DNA from: Viridibacterium silvisoli
GTDB lineage: Bacteria > Pseudomonadota > Gammaproteobacteria > Burkholderiales > Rhodocyclaceae
DNA: 64,000 nucleotides
Assembly (NCBI RefSeq): GCF_036017035.1
Contig: NZ_JAYXHS010000003.1
Span: forward strand, 62,001-126,000
Reading direction: 5' to 3'
A model generated the notes under the pieces. The model saw only the letters and a list, made by a program, of their open reading frames with translations. It was not told the DNA's origin and did no database searches. Shown here piece after piece: positions 8,096-17,367 of this stretch. Each line of letters starts with the position of its first letter. Position 1 is the first letter of the stretch. The position numbers were made by a program, and so were the translations under genes.

Positions 8096-9219
8096 GCACA
8101 CTGTCTCTCGGCACAGGTCTGTTTCTGTCCATCGCCTCGTGTGCGCTGCTGGCGCCACTGTGGCCGGCCTTGCGCCAGTGGCGCTCGCCACCTCCACCCG
8201 CCATGGCACTCGGCAACGGCCTGCGCAGCGAATGGGATGCTGCTGCACGCCTCGCTCAAACGCACGTCAGCGAGAACTTCGAGAAGCTGCTCGAGTTGTC
8301 CTCCCGCGACGGCGTCATACGCGGCGCGCATGCCGATGGCACCGCTTTCATGGTGCTCGGCATCAAGGACTACCTGTCGGAGCAACTCCCCCCCTCGGCG
8401 CGCCACCTGCGCATGCAGGTCATCGCTGCGCGTCATCTCGACATCCCCGGCGAGCTCGTCTGCGACCGCCTGATCTTCGCGCGCGGCAAGCTCAACATTG
8501 CACATAACGCGGTGCTCAAGACGGCCCTGTCGCAACGCGACGTGGCGATCGGCACGCGCGCGCGCATCCGCAACTGGGTGCATGCCGAGGGGCGCGTAGA
8601 CGCTGCCGAAGGTGCCTTGCTCGCCGGTTGCGCCAGCGCGGGTAGCGAAATCAACCTGGCGCGCCGTGCGCGCTTCGAGCAGCTGACCGCACCGGTCATC
8701 CGCTTCGGTCGCAGCGAACCGCTGCGCGCGCCCGCCACACCCGTGCAGTTACTGCCCATGCAACCGCCCGGCAATGCCTTCATCCCCGGCGACGGGCGCT
8801 GGATCATCGACGGCGACATGAGCATTCCGCCCGGCCACAGTGTCAATGCACGTCTGGTCGTCAGCGGCTCCTTGCTGGTCGGCACCGGCAGCCGCCTGCG
8901 GGGCGATCTGCATGTCATGGGCGATCTGGTGATCCATCACGACGCCACGCTCAATGGCGCCGTGCGCTGCAATGGCGACATGCGTACAGGTGAATGCTGC
9001 CGCCTTGCCGGGCCCATCCTCGTCACTGGACAACTCACGGCCGGCAGCCAGACCGTTTTCGGCGCCGCGGATCAACTCAGCACTGTCGTCGCCAGTGACA
9101 TCCGACTGCAGGAAGGTTGCCTGGCGCATGGCGCCGTGTGGGCACAACATCGCGGCGAAGTGCTGGCCGACTCGGCGCAAAACAGTGGCCCCCAGGCAGG
9201 CTCCGGGGGGACAGCATGA
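8092..9219 (+). CDS. Bactofilin/polymer-forming-like beta-helix protein
   Basis: 375 residues. One N-terminal TM helix (about 5-25) is followed by a long soluble region of short beta-strand repeats with hydrophobic and Gly residues at regular spacing. The stretch MSIPPGHSVNARLVVSG through LRGDLHVMGDLVIHHDATLNG, GDMRTGECCRLAG resembles bactofilin or polymer-forming right-handed beta-helices. It is translationally coupled on both sides: ATGA with the GT2-like gene and ATGA with the next membrane gene. A scaffold role for a surface polymer machine is inference. A general acyltransferase-like hexapeptide helix is an alternative fold. Confidence 0.55.
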   Translation: MSTLSLGTGLFLSIASCALLAPLWPALRQWRSPPPPAMALGNGLRSEWDAAARLAQTHVSENFEKLLELSSRDGVIRGAHADGTAFMVLGIKDYLSEQLPPSARHLRMQVIAARHLDIPGELVCDRLIFARGKLNIAHNAVLKTALSQRDVAIGTRARIRNWVHAEGRVDAAEGALLAGCASAGSEINLARRARFEQLTAPVIRFGRSEPLRAPATPVQLLPMQPPGNAFIPGDGRWIIDGDMSIPPGHSVNARLVVSGSLLVGTGSRLRGDLHVMGDLVIHHDATLNGAVRCNGDMRTGECCRLAGPILVTGQLTAGSQTVFGAADQLSTVVASDIRLQEGCLAHGAVWAQHRGEVLADSAQNSGPQAGSGGTA

Positions 9220-10013
9220 AGCCGGCACCGCAAGTACCTCATTCACGCGCACCGCGTGCGCGGCCGGTCTTCTCGACCAGCAAGCCGGCACGTGCCGAAC
9301 CGCTGGTGCTGCCGATGATGGATCGCGTCCTGCAGGCCAGCGCGCTGGCAACCACCCTCACCGTCGTGCTGATCTTCGCGCTCAACCCTCTGACGCAGGT
9401 CTGGCATAACGCCCTGAATGCCTTGATCGAATGGCTCTCGCTGGACGCCCAGGTGATTGAACGCAGCATTCGCCTGAAACACGCGACACTGGGCTCGCGT
9501 CTCGGCCTGAGCATACCGGCCCAGATGCCCGACACCTCGTCCCTGACTCTGCACGGCCTGATGTGCGTCGGCATCTTCGGCCTGAGCTGGGCCGTGCGCA
9601 GCATGCCGCTACGCTGCGGCCTGCGCCTGCTGTGCGGCCTGCACGGGCTGGGTCTATTGATGGTCGTGATGCAAGGCGAGGCCTTTCCCTACAGCTTGCT
9701 CGAGCACACGCGCGTGCTCTACGACTCGTCGCTGATCTGGCTGCTGCTGACGCCGGCCCTGCTCGGCGCGGGCTTCTTCCTCGTGGAGCGCTCGTGGCCC
9801 AATCGCATTGCGGCTGCACTGCTGATCATCGGCTTCGAGATCTTCGCCTTGCCAATCAAGCTCGCCCTGCACAGCGTGCTGGTGGCGCTGCTGTCGCCCG
9901 CCGTGATCCCGCTGCTGTTCCTCGGCGCCGGGCCGGTGCTGGACATCCTGCTGCTGGCGGCGCTGTATGCGTGGGTGCTGACCTGGCCGCAGTTGAAATT
10001 CACGCTCAAGTAG
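9216..10013 (+). CDS. Polytopic membrane protein of the GT2-like operon
   Basis: 265 residues with a Pro/Arg-rich cytosolic N-terminus. About six TM helices follow, including ALATTLTVVLIFAL, LMCVGIFGLSW, LIWLLLTPALLGAGFFL and a C-terminal pair ending in WPQLKFTLK. The Glu in LLEHTRVLYDSS and nearby polar residues lie between helices. I recognise no family. The gene starts on ATGA with the preceding gene and is followed by a strong bidirectional terminator, so it ends a three-gene operon. An upstream in-frame extension (to 9117) lies inside the previous gene and is not used. Confidence 0.6.
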   Translation: MKPAPQVPHSRAPRARPVFSTSKPARAEPLVLPMMDRVLQASALATTLTVVLIFALNPLTQVWHNALNALIEWLSLDAQVIERSIRLKHATLGSRLGLSIPAQMPDTSSLTLHGLMCVGIFGLSWAVRSMPLRCGLRLLCGLHGLGLLMVVMQGEAFPYSLLEHTRVLYDSSLIWLLLTPALLGAGFFLVERSWPNRIAAALLIIGFEIFALPIKLALHSVLVALLSPAVIPLLFLGAGPVLDILLLAALYAWVLTWPQLKFTLK

Positions 10014-10023
10014 CAGACGTAAA

Positions 10024-10051
10024 AAGGGCCGCAGATGCGGCCCTTGTTTTT
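10024..10051. terminator. Bidirectional terminator between the GT2-like operon and edd
   Basis: Stem AAGGGCCGCA/TGCGGCCCTT with loop GA. The plus side continues GTTTTT and the minus side reads into TTTTT. It separates two convergent transcription units. Confidence 0.85.
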
Positions 10052-10064
10052 CGTCCTGTCTGCG

Positions 10065-11897
<1,833 letters not shown>

Positions 11898-12115
11898 TTT
11901 TATGGACCTCGGAAAATCGGGGTGACTTGTCAGGGGCAAGGCTCGGGGAACAAAAACTCGGGAATGCATTGAATTCCGAAGCAGCACGAAGCACGGAGCG
12001 TTCCAGTGCCACATGACGTGGAGCGGGCTTGGTGTGCGCCGCAACAGAAAGATATCGCATGATGCGCGGACTTGGGCAGCGCGGCAAACCCGAGGCCCGT
12101 CAGCCTCACATGACC

Positions 12116-12129
12116 CTGATCCAGGTCAG
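12116..12129. promoter_or_regulatory. FNR/ANR-like box
   Basis: CTGATCCAGGTCAG, a near-palindrome matching TTGAT-N4-(A/G)TCAA at all but the outermost bases. It sits 53 nt upstream of the SDR ATG and about 220 nt upstream of edd. No -10 is found at the exact class II spacing for the SDR. Confidence 0.4.
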
Positions 12130-12182
12130 AGAACGAGCCAGGTGGTAAATTCGATGCCCCCGCTTTCACAGGACATCACGCC

Positions 12183-12971
12183 ATGGCTCCCTTCATCTTC
12201 CCCGACCTCAAAGACAAACGCGTGCTGATCACCGGCTCGACCATGGGCATCGGCCTGGCCACGGCGCAGGCGTTTGCGCAGCAAGGCGCCAAGGTCGGCA
12301 TCAATGGCCGCAAAGCACCGGAGCAAGTGGATACCTTGCTTGCCGACATGCAGGCAGCCGGCGGCGAGGCGGCCTTCTTCGCCGGAGACCTGTCACACAG
12401 CGCGGGCTGTGCCCAGCTGGTCGCGGACTTCGTGGCGCACTTCGGCGGCATCGATGTGCTCATCAATAACGCCGGTGGGCTGGTCGGCCGCAAGCCGCTG
12501 GAGAGCATCGACGACGCCTTCTTCGACGCGGTGGCCGATCTCAACATGCGCTCCATGCTGATGACCACGCAGGCTGCCCTGCCCCATCTGCGTGAATCCG
12601 CGAAGCAATCGGGCCAGACCGCCAGCGTGATCAGCGTCGGCTCGATCGCGGGTTACACCGGCGGCGGCCCGGGTGCATCGCTGTATGGCGCGGCCAAGGC
12701 ATGGGTACACAACGTGCAGAAGAACTGGGTGGATTTCCATACCAAGGATGGCATCCGCTTCAACATCGTCTCGCCGGGCACGGTGGATACGGCATTCCAC
12801 GCCGACAAGAACGAGGAAGTGCGCCAGCGCATCAGCAGTGGCATTCCCATGGGGCGCTTCGGTCTGGCGGCCGAAATGGCGCCGGCCTTCCTGTTCTTCG
12901 CCTCGCACGCCTGCAGCGGCTACGTGACGGGGCAGATTCTCGACGTCAATGGCGGGCAGTTCATGCCCTGA
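12183..12971 (+). CDS. Short-chain dehydrogenase/reductase
   Basis: 262 residues, classical SDR. The dinucleotide motif TGSTMGIG is at 17-24 and NNAG at 95-98. The catalytic Ser154, Tyr168 and Lys172 lie in SVGSIAG and YGAAK. The C-terminal GQILDVNGGQFMP is typical of Fab-G-like SDRs. Substrate is unknown. It lies between edd and the pectate lyase cluster. A role as a reductase of a pectin-derived keto-uronate (the DEHU reductase of alginate and pectin degraders is an SDR) is only an inference from position. It is transcribed alone, with a terminator 28 nt after the stop. Confidence 0.88.
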   Translation: MAPFIFPDLKDKRVLITGSTMGIGLATAQAFAQQGAKVGINGRKAPEQVDTLLADMQAAGGEAAFFAGDLSHSAGCAQLVADFVAHFGGIDVLINNAGGLVGRKPLESIDDAFFDAVADLNMRSMLMTTQAALPHLRESAKQSGQTASVISVGSIAGYTGGGPGASLYGAAKAWVHNVQKNWVDFHTKDGIRFNIVSPGTVDTAFHADKNEEVRQRISSGIPMGRFGLAAEMAPAFLFFASHACSGYVTGQILDVNGGQFMP

Positions 12972-12998
12972 GCCCTACCAGGAAATGGCGAGACCAGA

Positions 12999-13020
12999 AC
13001 GGCGCTGAGGCGCCGTTTTT
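12999..13020 (+). terminator. Terminator after the SDR gene
   Basis: AACGGCGC/GCGCCGTT stem with loop TGAG followed by further T residues. The same CGGCGC...GCGCCG design recurs after the first two pectate lyases. Confidence 0.8.
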
Positions 13021-13433
13021 CATGTCAGGCGGAGCGCCACGCGCCTGCCAATGGCCGCTCAGAGGTGAGCCAGACACGAGAATTCGTGAAATTTGTCAAA
13101 GCAACAACAAATACCCCCATGGCATTTTTTATTGCCTCGCAACAATTCACATTCCCCTGCCTGCGACAGCAAGAAGCACTGCGCGCTGCGGGTATACCGT
13201 AGTGAAATCAATTCTCACAGCGGCCCGTGCTGGCGCCCTTACTGCAGATCTCCGCAGCGCAGCATGGAAATATCAGCAAGTCGCAGAAATTTTTTTGTAT
13301 TTTTCTCGTTTTTGTCGTTGCTGGCGCTTGAAATCTCTCACACACTCCGCCCCATCGCAGTACATGAACCGGAGACAACGGTCTGGCTGCGACGCAAGTT
13401 GGCTGTATTCAAAAAAACATCAGGAGGCAAAGC
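13021..13433 (+). promoter_or_regulatory. Long upstream region of pectate lyase 1
   Basis: A 413-bp gap without a credible gene, with locally AT-rich patches (around 13090 and 13280-13320). It holds TTTGTCA at 13092-13098 and GCAGCAT at 13259-13265. About 75 nt later there is a degenerate copy of the inverted repeat seen upstream of the two following lyases (near 13333). The lyase has a strong AGGAGG ribosome-binding site at its end. Confidence 0.4.
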
Positions 13434-14903
13434 ATGAAATTCAAGCATCTGAAGAGCGCTGTGGCAGTCGCCGCAGTCATCGCCGCCACGCAAGCAATCG
13501 CAGGTCCCGTTGGCTATGGCGCCGCAACCACCGGCGGTGGCAGCAAGGCCGCAGTGAGCGTCAGCACGATGGCCGCCATGCAAGCTGCGATTGATGCCTA
13601 CGACGGCACGAGCGGTCTGGTCCTGAGCTACACCGGCACCTTCAACTTTGCCTCCATCACCGACGTTTGCACGCAGTGGAAGCTCGACGCACAAACGGTC
13701 GAAATCAAGGGCAAGAGCAACATCACGATCCGTGGTGCAAACGGCTCTTCTGCCAACTTCGGTATCCACGTTGCCGGCGCATCGAGCAACATCATCATCC
13801 AGAACATGACCATCGGCCTGCTGCGCGGTGGCGAAGCAGCTGACTCGATCTCGCTTGAAGGCATGTCCAGCGGCATCCCGTCGAACATCTGGGTTGATCA
13901 CAACACGATCTTCGCCTCGCTGACCGAATGTTCGGGCGCAGGCGACGCATCCTTCGACGGCGGTATCGACCTCAAGAAGGGCGTCAAGAACGTCACCATC
14001 TCGTACAACTACATCCACGACTACCAGAAGGTCAGCCTGAACGGCTACAGCGATAGCGACACGGCGCACGACGCAGCGCGCACGACCTATCACCACAACC
14101 GCTTCGAGACCATCAAGTCGCGCCTGCCGCTGCAGCGCCGTGGCCTGACGCACATCTACAACAACTACTTCAACGACGTGCACACCTCGGGCATCAACGT
14201 GCGCATGGGCGGCATGTCGCTGATCGAGTCGAACTACTTCGAGAACATCGTCAATCCAGTCACCTCGCGTGACAGCGAAGCGATCGGCTACTGGGATCTG
14301 CGTAACAACTACGTCGGCGCCAACATCACCTGGACGGCCTCCGAGTCGACCTCCAAGCCTTGGGTGAACGCCACCAACTGGACCACGACCAAGGCCTTCG
14401 GCTCGACCGGTTACGCCTACATGACGGACTCGGCAGCCTGCGTGAAGAACATCGCCATCGCTACGGCCGGTGCTGCTACCAACATGAAGGAATCGAACGG
14501 CTCCTGCTCCGGCACCGCCGCAAGCAGCAGCTCGTCGAGCGCAGCTTCCAGCAGCGTTGCCAGCAGCTCCTCGTCTTCCAGTGTGGCGTCGAGCAGCTCC
14601 TCCAGCGTTGCTTCCAGCAGCAGCTCCAGCGCAGCCTCGTCGAGCGCAGCTTCGAGCAGCAGCTCGTCGGCCAGCGGCGCACCGGTCCTGAGCGGCACGG
14701 GTGACTATCCAACGGGCTTCAGCAAGTGCGCTGACCTCGGCGGCACCTGCTCGGTCAGCTCCGGCACCGGTTGGGTTGCATTCGGTCGCAAGGGCAAGTG
14801 GGTCACCAAGTACGTTGGCGTCGGCAGCAGCGTCGCATGTACCGTTGCCGCCTTCGGTAGCGATCCGCTCGGCAACCCGAACAAGTGCTCGACGCAAAAC
14901 TGA
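13434..14903 (+). CDS. Secreted PL1 pectate lyase 1 with poly-Ser linker and Cys-rich C-terminal module
   Basis: 489 residues; cleaves polygalacturonate by Ca-dependent beta-elimination outside the cell. Signal peptide 1-23 (cut before GPVGYG). The PL1 parallel beta-helix spans about 24-345, with WVDHNT at 153-158 and RLPLQR at 230-235 (catalytic Arg of the RxPxxR motif). A Ser/Ala linker follows at about 363-414, then a 67-residue module at 423-489 with Cys432, Cys439, Cys469 and Cys485. The AGGAGG site 6 nt before the ATG suggests high expression. It is the first of three tandem paralogues, closest to the second. The module is probably substrate-binding (inference). Confidence 0.95.
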   Translation: MKFKHLKSAVAVAAVIAATQAIAGPVGYGAATTGGGSKAAVSVSTMAAMQAAIDAYDGTSGLVLSYTGTFNFASITDVCTQWKLDAQTVEIKGKSNITIRGANGSSANFGIHVAGASSNIIIQNMTIGLLRGGEAADSISLEGMSSGIPSNIWVDHNTIFASLTECSGAGDASFDGGIDLKKGVKNVTISYNYIHDYQKVSLNGYSDSDTAHDAARTTYHHNRFETIKSRLPLQRRGLTHIYNNYFNDVHTSGINVRMGGMSLIESNYFENIVNPVTSRDSEAIGYWDLRNNYVGANITWTASESTSKPWVNATNWTTTKAFGSTGYAYMTDSAACVKNIAIATAGAATNMKESNGSCSGTAASSSSSSAASSSVASSSSSSSVASSSSSSVASSSSSSAASSSAASSSSSSASGAPVLSGTGDYPTGFSKCADLGGTCSVSSGTGWVAFGRKGKWVTKYVGVGSSVACTVAAFGSDPLGNPNKCSTQN

Positions 14904-14930
14904 TCCAGCACCCGTAGTCAGCAAAAGAGA

Positions 14931-14956
14931 AACGGCGCCTCAGGGCGCCGTTTTTG
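14931..14956 (+). terminator. Terminator after pectate lyase 1
   Basis: AAACGGCGCC/GGCGCCGTTT perfect 10-bp stem, loop TCAG, ending in five T. It starts 28 nt past the stop, so each lyase is its own transcription unit. Confidence 0.88.
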
Positions 14957-15230
14957 CATTTCCGCGTCGGGAGAGGCCCCGCCATCAGTCCGTTGAACTC
15001 CGGAATCTGACAAAGAAGCTCAAATTATTCGGGATTTGTGAAAAAAATCTGCTGCCGAAGATTAGTGCAGCGCACCAGACCTCGCCTGGCACCTTCGAGG
15101 CGCACGGCTTGCGCCCCTCCCGGACGCAAATAACGACACCATCCCCCCTTGGCAGCATGACAGGGTGCGGCCCTCCTCCACTGATCATCCCCCCTGAGAC
15201 CGCGGCCTCGCCCTGGAAATACCCTGCGCC

Positions 15231-15250
15231 GCAGCATTCCATGGGCATTT
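15231..15250. promoter_or_regulatory. Conserved upstream block of pectate lyase 2
   Basis: GCAGCATTCCATGGGCATTT. A copy with one mismatch lies upstream of pectate lyase 3 (17186-17205), at the same distance (76 versus 77 nt) from the inverted repeat AGTCTTACAGACT. The 14957-15432 interval holds no credible gene. Confidence 0.45.
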
Positions 15251-15306
15251 TTTCGACGTGCGGATTGTCACATCGCGCGGCTTGTCAACGTTGTTATGTC
15301 AGAGAA

Positions 15307-15319
15307 AGTCTTACAGACT
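15307..15319. promoter_or_regulatory. Candidate operator AGTCT-TAC-AGACT upstream of pectate lyase 2
   Basis: A perfect 5-bp inverted repeat with a 3-nt spacer, 113 nt upstream of the ATG. It is identical to the 13-mer upstream of pectate lyase 3, with similar flanks (AAA before, G and TCGCAGG after). Confidence 0.5.
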
Positions 15320-15432
15320 GACCAGATCGCAGGCAGGAAAGGGATCAGGTTTTGCGAATCCCTCTGCGATTTGTTGTTGGCGATTTGCGTAGCACCTACA
15401 GCAGCACACAAGAAAACCTCAGGAGACAAACA

Positions 15433-16887
15433 ATGAAATCGACGTATCTGAAGAGTGCGTTGGCACTGGCCGTCGTGGCCGCCGCAACGCAAACAGCTGT
15501 TGCCGGCCCCGTGGGTTACGGCGCTGCCACCACCGGCGGCGGTAGCAAGGCTGCCGTCACCGTCACCTCCCTGGCAGCAGCGCAGGCAGCAGTCGACTCT
15601 TACGATGGCAGCAGCGGTCTCGTGCTGAACTACACGGGCACCTTCAATTTCGCTTCGATCAGTGATCCCTGCACGCAGCACAGCAAGGCTGCACAGATCC
15701 TTGAGGTGAAGAACAAGAACAACATCACGATCAAGGGCGCCAACGGCTCTTCGGCAAACTTCGGTATCCATATTGCCGGCACGGCCAGCAACATCATCGT
15801 TCAGAACATGACCATCGGCCTGCTGCCCGGCGGCGAAGCGGCTGACTCGATTTCGATCGAAGGCATGTCCAGCGGCGCGCCAAGCAACGTCTGGATCGAC
15901 CACAACACGATCTTCAGCAAGCTGGTTGACTGTTCCGGCGCAGGCGATGCTTCGTTCGACGGCGCGATCGACAACAAGAAGGGTGCCAAGAACATCACCT
16001 ATTCTTACAACTACATCCACGATCATCAGAAAGTTGCGCTGAACGGCCACAGCGATAGCGACAGCACCAACTCGTCCATGACGGTTACGTATCACCACAA
16101 CCGTTTCGAGAACGTGAAGTCGCGCCTGCCACTGCAACGCATGGGCAAGACGCACAGCTACAACAACTACTACAACAACGTCTCCACCTCGGGCATCAAC
16201 GTCCGCATGGGCGGCATCGCGCTGATCGAGTCCAACTACTTCGAAAACGTGAAGAACCCTGTGACGTCGCGCGACAGCTCGTCGATCGGCTACTGGGATC
16301 TGCGCAACAACTACGTTGGTGCCAACATCACCTGGGACACGCCTGATTCGGCAACGGTGAATGCGACCAACTGGACGACGACCAAGGCCTTCGGCTCGAC
16401 CGGTTACAGCTACACGGTTGATTCGGCTGCTTGCGTGAAGTCCATCGTCATCGCAACGGCAGGTGCCGGTACGAATCTGGCAACGACGGCCAGCTGCTCG
16501 GCAACCTCCAGCAGCTCGTCCTCGAAGGCTTCGAGCAGCACCGCAACCAGCAGCTCGTCCTCGTCGAAGGCTTCATCGAGCTCCAGCAGCGTCGCTTCCA
16601 GCAGCTCGTCCAGCAAGGCTTCGAGCAGCGCAGCTTCGTCGAGCAGCTCCTCTGCTTCCGGCGCGCCTGTCCTGACTGGCACGGGTGACTACCCGGATGG
16701 CTTCAGCAAGTGCGCGAACCTGGGCGAAACCTGCTCCGTATCCAAGGGTACAGGCTGGGTTGCATTCGGCCGCAAGGGTAGCTGGGTCACCAAGAAGGTT
16801 ACGGTTGGTGGCAGCATCGCTTGTACCGTGGCAGCCTTCGGCAGCGACCCTGCAGGCAACCCGAACAAGTGCTCGATCCAGAACTGA
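15433..16887 (+). CDS. Secreted PL1 pectate lyase 2 with poly-Ser linker and Cys-rich C-terminal module
   Basis: 484 residues. Same architecture as pectate lyase 1: signal peptide ending VAGPVGYG, PL1 beta-helix with VWIDHNT and KSRLPLQR, a Ser-rich linker with Lys spacers (SSSSKASSS), and a 67-residue module at about 418-484 with the C-x6-C-x29-C-x15-C spacing. Long stretches match lyase 1 almost residue for residue, for example NGSSANFGIHIAG and GINVRMGG, so this is a recent duplication. The ATG at 15433 has AGGAG 8-12 nt upstream. The upstream in-frame start at 15352 lacks a ribosome-binding site and would hide the signal peptide. Confidence 0.95.
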   Translation: MKSTYLKSALALAVVAAATQTAVAGPVGYGAATTGGGSKAAVTVTSLAAAQAAVDSYDGSSGLVLNYTGTFNFASISDPCTQHSKAAQILEVKNKNNITIKGANGSSANFGIHIAGTASNIIVQNMTIGLLPGGEAADSISIEGMSSGAPSNVWIDHNTIFSKLVDCSGAGDASFDGAIDNKKGAKNITYSYNYIHDHQKVALNGHSDSDSTNSSMTVTYHHNRFENVKSRLPLQRMGKTHSYNNYYNNVSTSGINVRMGGIALIESNYFENVKNPVTSRDSSSIGYWDLRNNYVGANITWDTPDSATVNATNWTTTKAFGSTGYSYTVDSAACVKSIVIATAGAGTNLATTASCSATSSSSSSKASSSTATSSSSSSKASSSSSSVASSSSSSKASSSAASSSSSSASGAPVLTGTGDYPDGFSKCANLGETCSVSKGTGWVAFGRKGSWVTKKVTVGGSIACTVAAFGSDPAGNPNKCSIQN

Positions 16888-16906
16888 GCATTGATCGCGT
16901 AACAAG

Positions 16907-16933
16907 AAAACGGCGCCCGAGGGCGCCGTTTTT
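16907..16933 (+). terminator. Terminator after pectate lyase 2
   Basis: AAAACGGCGCC/GGCGCCGTTTT stem around CGAG, ending in T5. It is nearly the same sequence as the terminator after lyase 1, consistent with duplication of the whole unit. Confidence 0.88.
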
Positions 16934-17185
16934 CATGGCCCCTGCAGTCTCACAGCATCCCAACGAGATCCACGGCCTTGAATCTGAATTGTTTTTTATA
17001 AAAATTAAATTCATGACAAATGGGTTCGCCTTCCTGAATCTTCCGTAACGCACAAGCTGATGGCAGACAATGTCATGAACGAACACGGCACATGTTTTCT
17101 CCAGCAAACCGGCGCCGTTGGCTCGCAAGAGCTGCGCGCCTGCGGCCAAAGTGGAGACCGGGAACAAGGTTTCGATGAATGCGGC

Positions 17186-17205
17186 GCAGCATTCCATCGG
17201 CATTT
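17186..17205. promoter_or_regulatory. Conserved upstream block of pectate lyase 3
   Basis: GCAGCATTCCATCGGCATTT, one mismatch from the block at 15231. The rest of the 16934-17367 interval includes a very AT-rich run near 16986-17015 and TGACAAA at 17014-17020, with no credible gene. Confidence 0.45.
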
Positions 17206-17262
17206 CCGGAAAGCACGCCTGGCGCTGCTAGCGCGGTTCCGGAATATTGCGTTGTCCCCAAA

Positions 17263-17275
17263 AGTCTTACAGACT
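17263..17275. promoter_or_regulatory. Candidate operator AGTCT-TAC-AGACT upstream of pectate lyase 3
   Basis: Identical 13-mer to 15307-15319, 92 nt upstream of the ATG. It is conserved although much of the surrounding leader has diverged. Confidence 0.5.
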
Positions 17276-17367
17276 GCCTGAGTCGCAGGAATGGTTTGAT
17301 GACGTTGCGGTTCTCTCCTGCGGTGCTGGTTGAGTCAGCAGTACACAAAAACACAAGGAGACGAGCA

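Noticed and set aside
13195..13220. CRP-like site GTGAAATCAATTCTCAC upstream of lyase 1
   Set aside because: Half-sites are 9 nt apart rather than 6, so the geometry is wrong for CRP.
13338..14924. 528-codon open frame antisense to pectate lyase 1
   Set aside because: Shadow of a strongly coding lyase with low-complexity linker; Val/Asp/Arg-rich, no ribosome-binding site.
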